Part shown: positions 1-5,930 of the stretch, one piece after another | Layout: each line of letters opens with the position of its first letter | Position numbering within the stretch: the first letter of the stretch is position 1 | Source: SIG455 sp045589495 | Lineage (GTDB): Bacteria; Bacillota; Clostridia; UMGS1810 | NCBI GenBank assembly: GCA_045589495.1 | Contig: JAZNPF010000012.1 | Span: 1-12,040, forward strand | Reading direction: 5' to 3' | Length of the DNA: 12,040 bases | Notes under the pieces: model-generated | The model's database searches: none | Told to the model about the DNA's origin: nothing | Seen by the model: the letters and a program-made list of their open reading frames with translations, nothing else | Program-made: the position numbers and the translations under genes

Positions 1-311
1 GATGTTCTTTTTCTAATTCTGAATGCTCTACCCTGCGCTCTGGGTCTGATTCTTTTAAGTGTAGGTCCCTGAGTAGCATAGATCTCTGCTACGTAAAGCT
101 TCTCAACATCCATCTCGTGATTGTTTTCAGCATTTGCAATCGCAGATTTCAAAAGCTTTTCTACTAACTCAGCAGCAGCTTTAGGTGTGAACTTAAGAAC
201 TGCCAGCGCTTCGCCTACGGATTTATTTCTGATAAGGTCTATAACAACCTTTACCTTTCTGGATGAAATACGTGCATAGCTTAATTTAGCTTTTGCAACT
301 TTCTGTTCCAT
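1..311 (-). CDS. rplV: Ribosomal protein L22 (uL22), partial, C-terminal end beyond window
   Basis: L22 is a large-subunit protein that binds 23S rRNA and lines the peptide exit tunnel. The start is ATG at 311-309, preceded by GAGGAGG with good spacing. The readable 103 residues begin MEQKVAKAKLSYARISSRKV, the usual L22 opening, and include AIANAENNHEMD and the arginine-rich tunnel-hairpin segment PTLKRIRPRAQGRAFRIRKRT near the cut. The gene follows rpsS by 44 bases in the S10 operon and the reading frame runs off the left edge intact. The family is usually about 110-115 residues, so only a handful of codons are missing. Identity is secure from both sequence and operon position. Confidence 0.96.
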   Translation of the reverse strand, partial: MEQKVAKAKLSYARISSRKVKVVIDLIRNKSVGEALAVLKFTPKAAAELVEKLLKSAIANAENNHEMDVEKLYVAEIYATQGPTLKRIRPRAQGRAFRIRKRT

Positions 312-355
312 AGTTAATCCTCCTCTCGCGGAATTTTAATTACCTTTACGATTGA

Positions 356-628
356 TTATTTAGATGTTTTTGAACCTGCATGACCTTTAAAGGTACGTGT
401 AGGAGCAAATTCTCCAAGCTTGTGTCCTACCATATCCTCTGTTACATATACAGGCACGTGTTTTCTGCCGTCATGAACTGCGATGGTATGACCAACCATA
501 TCGGGGAATATTGTAGATGCACGTGACCAGGTTTTAATAACTCTTTTTTCACCTGCATTATTCATATCGATAATCCTTTTTAAAAGGCGTTCTTCCACAT
601 AAGGTCCTTTTTTAACTGATCTTGACAT
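356..628 (-). CDS. rpsS: Ribosomal protein S19 (uS19)
   Basis: S19 sits in the head of the small subunit, contacts 16S rRNA and S13 and lies close to the A-site finger. The 90-residue product is full length for the family. It opens MSRSVKKGPYVEERLLKRI and carries the conserved KTWSRASTIFPDMVGHTIAVHDGRKHVPVYVTEDMVGHKLGEF core, split here by no gap. The start ATG follows AAGGAGG by a normal distance. It lies third from the left in the S10 operon, between rplB (88 bases upstream, a gap with a strong hairpin) and rplV. Nothing in the protein is unusual. Confidence 0.98.
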   Translation of the reverse strand: MSRSVKKGPYVEERLLKRIIDMNNAGEKRVIKTWSRASTIFPDMVGHTIAVHDGRKHVPVYVTEDMVGHKLGEFAPTRTFKGHAGSKTSK

Positions 629-666
629 TAGTGAACCTCCTTCCGAAACATTTAAGTTTTACGCGG

Positions 667-690
667 CAGTTTGTGCTGATGCACAAACTG
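667..690 (-). other. Perfect 10-bp hairpin between rplB and rpsS
   Basis: CAGTTTGTGC pairs perfectly with GCACAAACTG across a 4-base loop. Three more G-C pairs (664-666 with 692-694) can stack below it past one bulged base. The hairpin lies in the 88-base rplB-rpsS gap. It is not followed by a U-run in the direction of transcription, so it does not look like a terminator. It could be an RNA processing site, a stability element or a protein-binding element; the function is not known from sequence. Confidence 0.75.
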
Positions 691-716
691 ACCGGCGAAT
701 GAATGTCAAGCAAAAA

Positions 717-1550
717 TTATCTGCCGTTTCTGCGTTTAACGATAAATTTGTTGCTTGCTTTTTTCTTGGAACGTGTCTTGTGACCAAGAGTAGGTTTACC
801 CCAGGGGGTAACAGGTCCGGGTTTACCGATAGGTGATTTACCTTCACCACCACCGTGGGGGTGATCGCAGGGGTTCATTACAACACCACGTACGGTAGGT
901 CTCCAACCCATGTGTCTTTTTCTACCTGCTTTACCGATTGACATGTTCTCGTGATCGCCGTTACCAACTTCACCAACTGTTGCTTTGCAGTCAAGTCTTA
1001 TCAATCTAACTTCGCCTGAGGGAAGTCTAACCTGTGCATAGCCGTTTTCTTTAGCCATAAGCTGTGCAGAGTTACCTGCTGCTCTAACTAACTGACCGCC
1101 TCTGTTGGGGAACAGTTCGATGTTGTGGATTAAAGTACCAACAGGGATGTTCTGGATAAAGAGTGCGTTACCGGGTTTGATATCGCAATCAGCACCTGAA
1201 CGTACAACGTCGCCAACTTTTAAACCGTTGGGAGCGATGATGTAACTTTTTACACCGTCTTCGTACTCGATAAGAGCGATGTTTGCGCTTCTGTTAGGAT
1301 CGTATTCGATTGTGCGAACAGTAGCGTTGATACCGTCTTTATTTCTTTTGAAATCAATAATTCTGTATTTTCTTTTGTTTCCCCCGCCTCTGTGACGAAC
1401 AGTAATTCTACCGTATGAGTTTCTGCCTGAATGCTTCTTTAAAGGTTCAAGCAAAGATTTTTCGGGAGCAACCTTGGACAATTCCTCAAAGGTTGATACT
1501 GTCATAAATCTGCGGGCGGGTGATGTAGGATTAAAACTTCTTAATGCCAT
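717..1550 (-). CDS. rplB: Ribosomal protein L2 (uL2)
   Basis: L2 is a core large-subunit protein needed for subunit association and close to the peptidyl transferase centre. The product is 277 residues, the standard length. It shows the N-terminal MALRSFNPTSPARR opening, the central RGGGNKRKYRIIDFKR motif (about 54-69), and the C-terminal MNPCDHPHGGGEGKSPIGKP segment (about 225-244), which holds the conserved histidine near position 230. The basic tail ends KKASNKFIVKRRNGR. The ATG follows AGAAGGAG by about 10 bases. It lies 33 bases downstream of rplW in the S10 operon. No oddities were seen. Confidence 0.98.
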   Translation of the reverse strand: MALRSFNPTSPARRFMTVSTFEELSKVAPEKSLLEPLKKHSGRNSYGRITVRHRGGGNKRKYRIIDFKRNKDGINATVRTIEYDPNRSANIALIEYEDGVKSYIIAPNGLKVGDVVRSGADCDIKPGNALFIQNIPVGTLIHNIELFPNRGGQLVRAAGNSAQLMAKENGYAQVRLPSGEVRLIRLDCKATVGEVGNGDHENMSIGKAGRKRHMGWRPTVRGVVMNPCDHPHGGGEGKSPIGKPGPVTPWGKPTLGHKTRSKKKASNKFIVKRRNGR

Positions 1551-1583
1551 TCCTTATTCACTCCTTCTGCTTTATCTATTTAA

Positions 1584-1874
1584 TTAAGCCATGCCTTCGA
1601 AGAATTCAATGGTTTTGCTATCTGCTGTTAATTTAACAGTAGCCTTTTTCCAGTCAGAACGTTTGCCCATGTGAACACCCATTCTCTTCATTTTTCCGCG
1701 AACTCTTGAAGTAGTTACCTTTTCAACTTTAACGCCGAAAATCTGTTCAACTGCTTTTCTGATTTCGATTTTGTTTGCGTTAAGGGCTACTTTAAAGGTG
1801 TACTTGCGATCAGCCAACTGATCCATGCTCTTTTCAGAAACGATAGGCTTTATGATAATATCGTGCATAGTCAT
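1584..1874 (-). CDS. rplW: Ribosomal protein L23 (uL23)
   Basis: L23 binds 23S rRNA at the exit-tunnel mouth and is the docking site for trigger factor and SRP. The 96-residue product has the family motifs IIIKPIVSEKSMD near the N terminus and YTFKVALNANKIEIRKAVEQ in the middle. The ATG at 1874-1872 shares one base with the rplD stop codon (TAATG), so translation is likely coupled. GAGGAGG lies about 10 bases upstream. A second ATG two codons in is possible, but its spacing from the binding site is worse. The length is normal for bacterial L23. Confidence 0.97.
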   Translation of the reverse strand: MTMHDIIIKPIVSEKSMDQLADRKYTFKVALNANKIEIRKAVEQIFGVKVEKVTTSRVRGKMKRMGVHMGKRSDWKKATVKLTADSKTIEFFEGMA

Positions 1875-2497
1875 TATGCATACACCTCCTCAAGTTTTGA
1901 TACAGCGTCTTTAGTAATGATGAGTTTTTCGTGATTGAGAATCTCATATACATTAAGACTGCCTGTGAATGCAGTGCCAACACCGGGAATGTTTCTTGCG
2001 GATTTCACTACATTATCATTTTTATCGCATGTTACGATAAGTGCTTTAGAATTTACATTAAGGTTTGTGAGCATGTTAGCGATAGTTTTTGTTTTGATTT
2101 CTGTCATAGCGATATCATCAACAACTATGATTTCCTGCTCAGCAACCTTGCTTGAGAGTGCAGATTTAAGAGCAACTCTCTTAACCTTTTTATTAAGTGT
2201 ATAGCTGTAGTCTCTGGGTTTGGGACCGAGTGCAATACCGCCCTTAATCCACTGTGGAGCACGGATAGAACCCTGTCTTGCACGGCCTGTACCTTTCTGT
2301 CTCCAAGGTTTAATGCCGCCGCCGCGAACTTCTGAACGAGTTTTTGTGCTGTGTGTACCCTGTCTCTGATTAGCCAGGTAATTAACTACAACCTGATGCA
2401 ATACAGAAGTGTTTACTTCCTGACCGAAAAGTGCGTCGCTCAGGTTAATATCACCAACCTGTTTGCCTTCCATGTTATATAATGCTACGTTAGGCAT
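1874..2497 (-). CDS. rplD: Ribosomal protein L4 (uL4)
   Basis: L4 binds 23S rRNA domain I and its long loop reaches the exit tunnel; in E. coli it also represses the S10 operon. The chosen start, ATG at 2497-2495 (MPNVALYNMEGKQ), follows AAAGGAGG by about 9 bases. The frame is open to 2518, but the extra codons are the binding site itself, so that longer form is rejected. The 207-residue product is normal length. It shows the loop motif GGGIKPWRQKGTGRARQGS (about 60-80) and RALKSALS-type core sequence. It sits between rplC (28-base gap) and rplW (one-base overlap). Confidence 0.97.
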   Translation of the reverse strand: MPNVALYNMEGKQVGDINLSDALFGQEVNTSVLHQVVVNYLANQRQGTHSTKTRSEVRGGGIKPWRQKGTGRARQGSIRAPQWIKGGIALGPKPRDYSYTLNKKVKRVALKSALSSKVAEQEIIVVDDIAMTEIKTKTIANMLTNLNVNSKALIVTCDKNDNVVKSARNIPGVGTAFTGSLNVYEILNHEKLIITKDAVSKLEEVYA

Positions 2498-2525
2498 AAT
2501 GATTGTCCTCCTTTCCAACCGTTAT

Positions 2526-3155
2526 TTATGCTTTTACTGTATCTCTTACGATTAACAAGCCGCCTTTGGCACCGGGAACTGCACCCTTAACCAAAATGAG
2601 GTTTTTATCGTTATCTACTCTTACTACATCAAGATTCTGAACAGTAACTCTTTCAACACCCATGTGACCGGGGAGTTTTTTGTTCTTCATAACTCTTGAG
2701 GGAGTTGAACATGCACCCAGTGAACCGGGTCTTCTGTGATAACCTGAACCGTGAGTCATAGGACCTCTGTGGCTGCCCCATCTTTTGATAGAACCAGCAA
2801 ATCCTTTACCCTTGCTTGTGCCTGTAACGTCTACTTTTTCGCCTGCTGCGAAAATTTCAGCAGTAATCTGGTCGCCTACATTGTAAACTGCGCAATCATC
2901 GAGTCTGAACTCGCGAAGAACTTTCTTAAGAGCAACGCCTGCTTTTGCGAAATGTCCTTTCAAAGGTTTTGTAACTGCTTTCTCTTTTGCGTTTTCAAAA
3001 CCAACCTGAATTGCGTCATAACCGTCGTTTTCAACAGTTTTCTTCTGAACTACGGCAACAGGACCTGCTTCAATAACAGTTACGGGGATTACAACGCCGT
3101 CTTCTGTGAAAACCTGTGTCATGCCGATTTTTCTGCCTAAAATTGCTTTCTGCAT
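2526..3155 (-). CDS. rplC: Ribosomal protein L3 (uL3)
   Basis: L3 is an early assembly protein of the large subunit whose extension reaches the peptidyl transferase centre. The 209-residue product is full length. It opens MQKAILGRKIGMTQVF and has the central KGKGFAGSIKRWGSHRGPMT and GSLGACSTPSRVMKNKKLPG motifs (about 116-160). The ATG at 3155-3153 follows AGGAGG by about 8 bases. It is the second gene of the S10 operon, 83 bases after rpsJ. That gap holds a small hairpin just before the ribosome binding site. Confidence 0.98.
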   Translation of the reverse strand: MQKAILGRKIGMTQVFTEDGVVIPVTVIEAGPVAVVQKKTVENDGYDAIQVGFENAKEKAVTKPLKGHFAKAGVALKKVLREFRLDDCAVYNVGDQITAEIFAAGEKVDVTGTSKGKGFAGSIKRWGSHRGPMTHGSGYHRRPGSLGACSTPSRVMKNKKLPGHMGVERVTVQNLDVVRVDNDKNLILVKGAVPGAKGGLLIVRDTVKA

Positions 3156-3182
3156 TTTTTCTTCCTCCTATTAGGTTATTGG

Positions 3183-3201
3183 TTGAAGCATTTTGCCCCA
3201 A
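3183..3201 (-). other. Small hairpin in rpsJ-rplC gap, just before the rplC binding site
   Basis: On the transcribed strand TTGGGGCA can pair along all 8 positions with TGCTTCAA, two of them G-U, around a 3-base loop. It lies about 11 bases upstream of the rplC AGGAGG. There is no U-run after it, so it is not a terminator. It could modulate rplC translation or mark an RNA processing site. This is a moderate fold seen by eye only. Confidence 0.4.
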
Positions 3202-3238
3202 CATGACCGCCGTTTACGCCCGGCAAGCGGAAACTCAA

Positions 3239-3553
3239 TCAGATCTGTTTGATCTCGATATCTACGCCGGCAGGCAAAGAAATCTTGAGCAGAGTTTCGA
3301 TAGTCTTCTGTGTGGGTTCAAGGATATCGATGAGTCTTTTGTGAGTTCTCATTTCGAACTGCTCACGGGAATCCTTGTACTTATGAACTGCTCTCAAGAT
3401 TGTAACAATCTCCTTTTTAGTCGGGAGCGGAATAGGACCTGAAACCTTAGCGCCTGTACGCTGTGCTGTTTCTACGATCTTCTGAGCCGACTGGTCGATG
3501 AGCTGATGGTCATAAGCTTTAAGTTTGATTCTGAGTTTTTGACTATTAGCCAC
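3239..3553 (-). CDS. rpsJ: Ribosomal protein S10 (uS10 / NusE), GTG start
   Basis: S10 is a small-subunit head protein that doubles as NusE in transcription antitermination with NusB. The start chosen is GTG at 3553-3551, giving 104 residues beginning (M)ANSQKLRIKLKAYDHQLIDQ. AAGGAGG lies about 8 bases upstream. The frame stays open to 3625, but those codons run through the binding site and a leader hairpin and do not resemble S10. Family motifs include GPIPLPTKKE and the RTHKRLIDILEPTQKTIETL block. It is the first gene of the S10 operon, behind a leader of about 230 nt and a SigmaA-type promoter. A GTG start on the first gene may tune its expression. Confidence 0.97.
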   Translation of the reverse strand: MANSQKLRIKLKAYDHQLIDQSAQKIVETAQRTGAKVSGPIPLPTKKEIVTILRAVHKYKDSREQFEMRTHKRLIDILEPTQKTIETLLKISLPAGVDIEIKQI

Positions 3554-3780
3554 TTTAGTACCCTCCTTCTGAGTATTTTTGTGCTTGACAGCCAGAAAAA
3601 CTTCACACCCTGCCGGGTGTGTCACACATTATGCATTAATAATCCCAGTTCACAAGAACTGGGCATAATACACCTATCCTGTGTTCTGACGCCCAAATTC
3701 ATGATTCGGACATTCTCCGCGGAAATTGTATCCCCAACGATACTTAACCTCCCGCATCATCGTCTGTCATATCACACACA
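3554..3780 (-). promoter_or_regulatory. Long structured 5' leader of the S10 operon (candidate autoregulatory leader)
   Basis: Between the predicted transcription start (about 3780) and rpsJ lie about 227 untranslated bases with several pairings, in transcript order. First, a 7-bp helix with wobbles pairs 3749-3755 with 3719-3725 and encloses a 5-bp helix (3739-3743 with 3728-3732). Second, TGGGC (3691-3695) pairs with GCCCA (3660-3664), enclosing an ACAC/GTGT helix. Third, CCCAGTTC (3656-3663) pairs with GAACTGGG (3644-3651). The second and third share bases 3660-3663, so they exclude each other. Fourth, CACACCC (3615-3621) pairs with GGGTGTG (3604-3610), followed by AAGTTTTTC. The last looks like a weak terminator. 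L4-dependent control is known for the E. coli S10 leader; here any control is inference. Confidence 0.6.
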
Positions 3781-3785
3781 GACCT

Positions 3786-3838
3786 ATTTTACTACATTTT
3801 ATCAAGGTTTGCAAGCATTTTTTTTGATTTTTTTGAAA
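3786..3838 (-). promoter_or_regulatory. SigmaA promoter of the S10 operon with upstream A-tracts
   Basis: On the minus strand, -35 TTGCAA (3809-3814) and -10 TAAAAT (3786-3791) are separated by exactly 17 bases. Upstream of the -35 are two A-tracts, 8 and 7 A long, at 3818-3825 and 3828-3834. They are roughly in helical phase, the pattern expected of an UP element that binds the RNA polymerase alpha subunit and typical of strong ribosomal promoters. Start of transcription is expected near 3780. Confidence 0.8.
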
Positions 3839-3929
3839 AAATGCCGTTTTTTTGAAATTTCGTAAAAATTAAACATCTTTACTTTGCATTTATCCGGAAC
3901 TTATGTGCACTTTTACAGAATATGTGCTA

Positions 3930-4523
3930 TCAAAACATATTTTCAAATATTAAAGGAGAAATCACGGCATCGAAAAGTGAGCAAACACACATAATTGTAT
4001 AAATAATAAGAAGAGCCGGAACTATACCCATAGCCGCCCGTGCTCCAATATCCCCTCTTTTGTGTCTGTCTGCCGCAAAGTTTATACATACAGATGCAGT
4101 AAAACAATGTACAGGCAAAACCAGTAATAATGACGGCACTACAGCAAGCAGAACATACGCAACTCCGTTTGACGCATAATTTAAAATAAGAAAGGCTGAA
4201 GTAAATCCGGTTGCAAATCCTTTTGCCGCCCCCACAAGCAGACAAGCCCATGAAATATACACTGTTGTTGAAAACAAAAAATATACCAATATATATTTCA
4301 TATTTGATAACAGACAATTTTTGAATACTTCTGTAAACACAGCCGTTTTTCCGTCAGTAACAGAATCAGAAAAATAATTTACCAACAACTGCGCCTTTTC
4401 CTGATTAAGATTTATATATGAACTGCTTCCTATACATACTCCTATTACAAGCAAAACTATACACGCAATATATTTAACAGAATTATTACGTATGTACTCT
4501 TTCAAAAAACTCTTTTTCTTCAA
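3930..4523 (-). CDS. spoIIM: Stage II sporulation protein M (SpoIIM family), TTG start
   Basis: SpoIIM is a polytopic membrane protein of the SpoIID-SpoIIM-SpoIIP machine that remodels septal peptidoglycan during forespore engulfment. The best start is TTG at 4523-4521, 7 bases after AAGGGGGG, giving 197 residues. The frame is open back to 4682, but that part overlaps proC codons and is cysteine-rich nonsense. The protein has a basic N terminus (KKKSFLKEYIRNN) and hydrophobic stretches at about 17-35, 76-116, 121-148 and 165-191. It resembles B. subtilis SpoIIM in layout, with the N-terminal helix, a DGK-type extracytoplasmic stretch, a KGFATGFTSAFL segment and a C-terminal SLFDAVISPL. Length is close to the roughly 210 residues usual for the family. 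It lies 50 bases after proC and is probably co-transcribed with it. Broader SpoIIM-like (DUF95) membrane proteins exist, so a sporulation role is likely but not certain. Confidence 0.85.
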   Translation of the reverse strand: MKKKSFLKEYIRNNSVKYIACIVLLVIGVCIGSSSYINLNQEKAQLLVNYFSDSVTDGKTAVFTEVFKNCLLSNMKYILVYFLFSTTVYISWACLLVGAAKGFATGFTSAFLILNYASNGVAYVLLAVVPSLLLVLPVHCFTASVCINFAADRHKRGDIGARAAMGIVPALLIIYTIMCVCSLFDAVISPLIFENMF

Positions 4524-4573
4524 AAGAATTCCCCCCTTGTCCAATAAAATATATGAACAAGAGGGAAATATAA

Positions 4574-5392
4574 TTACTTGTTTTTGCCGGTTATATTGTT
4601 TTTCATTGCTTCCGCTTTTTTTGTACATACGTCTACAGCATTTAAAACCGCATTTCTGAAACCATCCGCCTCCAAAGAACATACGGCATCAATTGTAGTT
4701 CCCGCCGGTGAGCAGACCATATCTTTTAAAACTGCCGGATGTTTACCTGTATCAAGCACAAGTTTTGCAGCACCGAGCACTGTCTGCGCAGCAAGTTCAT
4801 AAGCATCTTTTCTTTGAACACCGTTTTTTACTGCTCCGTCTGCAAGTGCCTCAATAAACATAAACACGTATGCAGGAGCGCTGCCATTTATTGCAATACA
4901 TTTGTCAATCATATCTTCTCCTGAAGAAACTGCAGTTTTTCCGACACAAGAGAAAATTTTAACGGCCGCTGCAAGTTCGTTTTCTTCAACCTCGTCACTT
5001 GCGCAGATTACAGACATCCCCTCACCAACGCTCATTGGAAGGTTGGGCATAACACGTACAACTTTTTTCTTCTTTCCAAGACCTGCTTTGATATATGCTA
5101 TATCGATACCTGCTGCGATGGAAATAAAAACCTTATCGTCTATCTGTGTTATTTTTGAAATTTTTTCAAGTACATCATCCATGGCGTTAGGTTTAACCGC
5201 CAGAACTATATAGTCAGAATTTTTTACTGTATCCTCAAGTTCGCATACATTTATACCAAGCGAAACGATTTCATCATTAACGCGCGGATCAGTTACATAT
5301 ACATCTTCGGCAGTAACTCCGCCGCGGATAACCATACCCGAAATTATAGAGCCACCCATATTGCCTGCGCCTATAAAACCGATTGTGCTCAT
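4574..5392 (-). CDS. proC: Pyrroline-5-carboxylate reductase
   Basis: The enzyme makes the last step of proline synthesis, reducing pyrroline-5-carboxylate to proline with NAD(P)H in the cytoplasm. The 272-residue product is normal length. An N-terminal Rossmann fold starts MSTIGFIGAGNMGGSI with the dinucleotide motif GAGNMG at 8-13, followed by AVKP (65-68) and RVMPNLP (113-119). The C-terminal dimerisation domain has the family signature SPAGTTIDAVCSLE starting at 228. The ATG follows AGAGGTAA with good spacing. The gene starts only about 37 bases after the HU terminator, and I see no convincing promoter in that gap. The KKKKVVRV patch and lysine-rich tail are unremarkable. Function is confident. 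Confidence 0.96.
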   Translation of the reverse strand: MSTIGFIGAGNMGGSIISGMVIRGGVTAEDVYVTDPRVNDEIVSLGINVCELEDTVKNSDYIVLAVKPNAMDDVLEKISKITQIDDKVFISIAAGIDIAYIKAGLGKKKKVVRVMPNLPMSVGEGMSVICASDEVEENELAAAVKIFSCVGKTAVSSGEDMIDKCIAINGSAPAYVFMFIEALADGAVKNGVQRKDAYELAAQTVLGAAKLVLDTGKHPAVLKDMVCSPAGTTIDAVCSLEADGFRNAVLNAVDVCTKKAEAMKNNITGKNK

Positions 5393-5429
5393 ATCAAATT
5401 ACCTCTTTTCATTTATTTGTTAATGCAAT

Positions 5430-5459
5430 AAAAAAACCTTGCTCCATAACAAAGCAAGG
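5430..5459 (-). terminator. Intrinsic terminator of the HU gene
   Basis: On the minus strand CCTTGCT (5453-5459) pairs perfectly with AGCAAGG (5437-5443) around a 9-base loop, followed directly by seven Ts. It lies just after the HU stop codon. The plus strand also reads stem then CCTTTTT, but no plus-strand gene needs it. Some readthrough may serve proC and spoIIM downstream. Confidence 0.9.
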
Positions 5460-5484
5460 CCTTTTTATTAAATTAAGATGTCAA

Positions 5485-5757
5485 TTATTTAACTGCGTTT
5501 TTCAAACCCTGGCCTACTTTGAAAGCAGGTACTTTAGCAGCGGGAATGTTGATAACTTCGCCAGTTCTGGGGTTTTTACCCTTTCTTGCAGCACGTTTCT
5601 TTGTTTCGAAAGTACCGAAGCCAACAAGAGAAATCTTGTCATCAGCAGCGAGTGTTTCTGTAACTGTGTCGATGAAAGCGTTCAATGCTTTTTCAGCATC
5701 TTTCTTTGTCATTCCAGCTTTGTCTGCGATTTTTGCGATTAAATCACTTTTTTTCAT
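5485..5757 (-). CDS. hup: DNA-binding protein HU
   Basis: HU is a small dimeric nucleoid protein that bends DNA without sequence specificity. The 90-residue product is exactly the usual length: MKKSDLIAKIADKAGMTKKD forms the helical N terminus, then the family signature GFGTFETKKRAARKGKNPRT (about 46-65) includes the Pro of the NPRTGE tip that intercalates into DNA. The start at 5757-5755 follows AGGAGG by 8 bases. The frame is open to 5829 but the upstream codons cover the promoter and binding site, so they are rejected. It stands alone between its own promoter and terminator. IHF-like function is unlikely, since Firmicutes use homodimeric HU. Confidence 0.97.
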   Translation of the reverse strand: MKKSDLIAKIADKAGMTKKDAEKALNAFIDTVTETLAADDKISLVGFGTFETKKRAARKGKNPRTGEVINIPAAKVPAFKVGQGLKNAVK

Positions 5758-5800
5758 TTTTACATCCTCCTGAAAATTAAAAATACTACGGAATAACTTG

Positions 5801-5829
5801 ATTATATCAAATAAAATCCGTTTTTTCAA
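5801..5829 (-). promoter_or_regulatory. SigmaA promoter of the HU gene
   Basis: On the minus strand, -35 TTGAAA (5824-5829) and a perfect -10 TATAAT (5801-5806) are separated by 17 bases. This lies about 45 bases upstream of the HU start codon. The remaining stretch, 5830-5930, between this promoter and the potD stop is AT-rich and shows only weak hairpins. Confidence 0.88.
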
Positions 5830-5930
5830 TCTTTTTTATAATAAAGTTATTATTTTGTTGGTTTTTCCCAAAAATCCCATATTTTATTACACAGATTGCC
5901 TAATTATAACCGCATAAACACTACATTTCA

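Noticed and set aside
659..853. Short minus-strand frame overlapping rplB
   Set aside because: It lies in another frame of rplB and the hairpin gap, has no binding site and no family likeness.
3809..3838. Inverted repeat GCATTTTTT/AAAAAATGC as a spoIIM terminator
   Set aside because: It overlaps the S10 -35 region and A-tracts, and on the minus strand no T-run follows it.
3116..3865. Plus-strand frames over rpsJ, rplC and the S10 leader
   Set aside because: They are antisense to well-supported ribosomal genes, with no plausible ribosome binding sites or recognisable protein content.
4524..4682. N-terminal extension of SpoIIM into proC
   Set aside because: It overlaps conserved proC codons in another frame. 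The TTG at 4523 has a good binding site and gives a family-length protein.
5838..5853. AT-only inverted repeat just upstream of the HU promoter as an operator
   Set aside because: ATAATAA/TTATTAT with a 2-base centre is easily found by chance in such AT-rich sequence.
5858..5879. Hairpin after potD as a terminator
   Set aside because: The stem is mostly A-T with a 2-base bulge and no U-run follows on the minus strand, so it is too weak to call.
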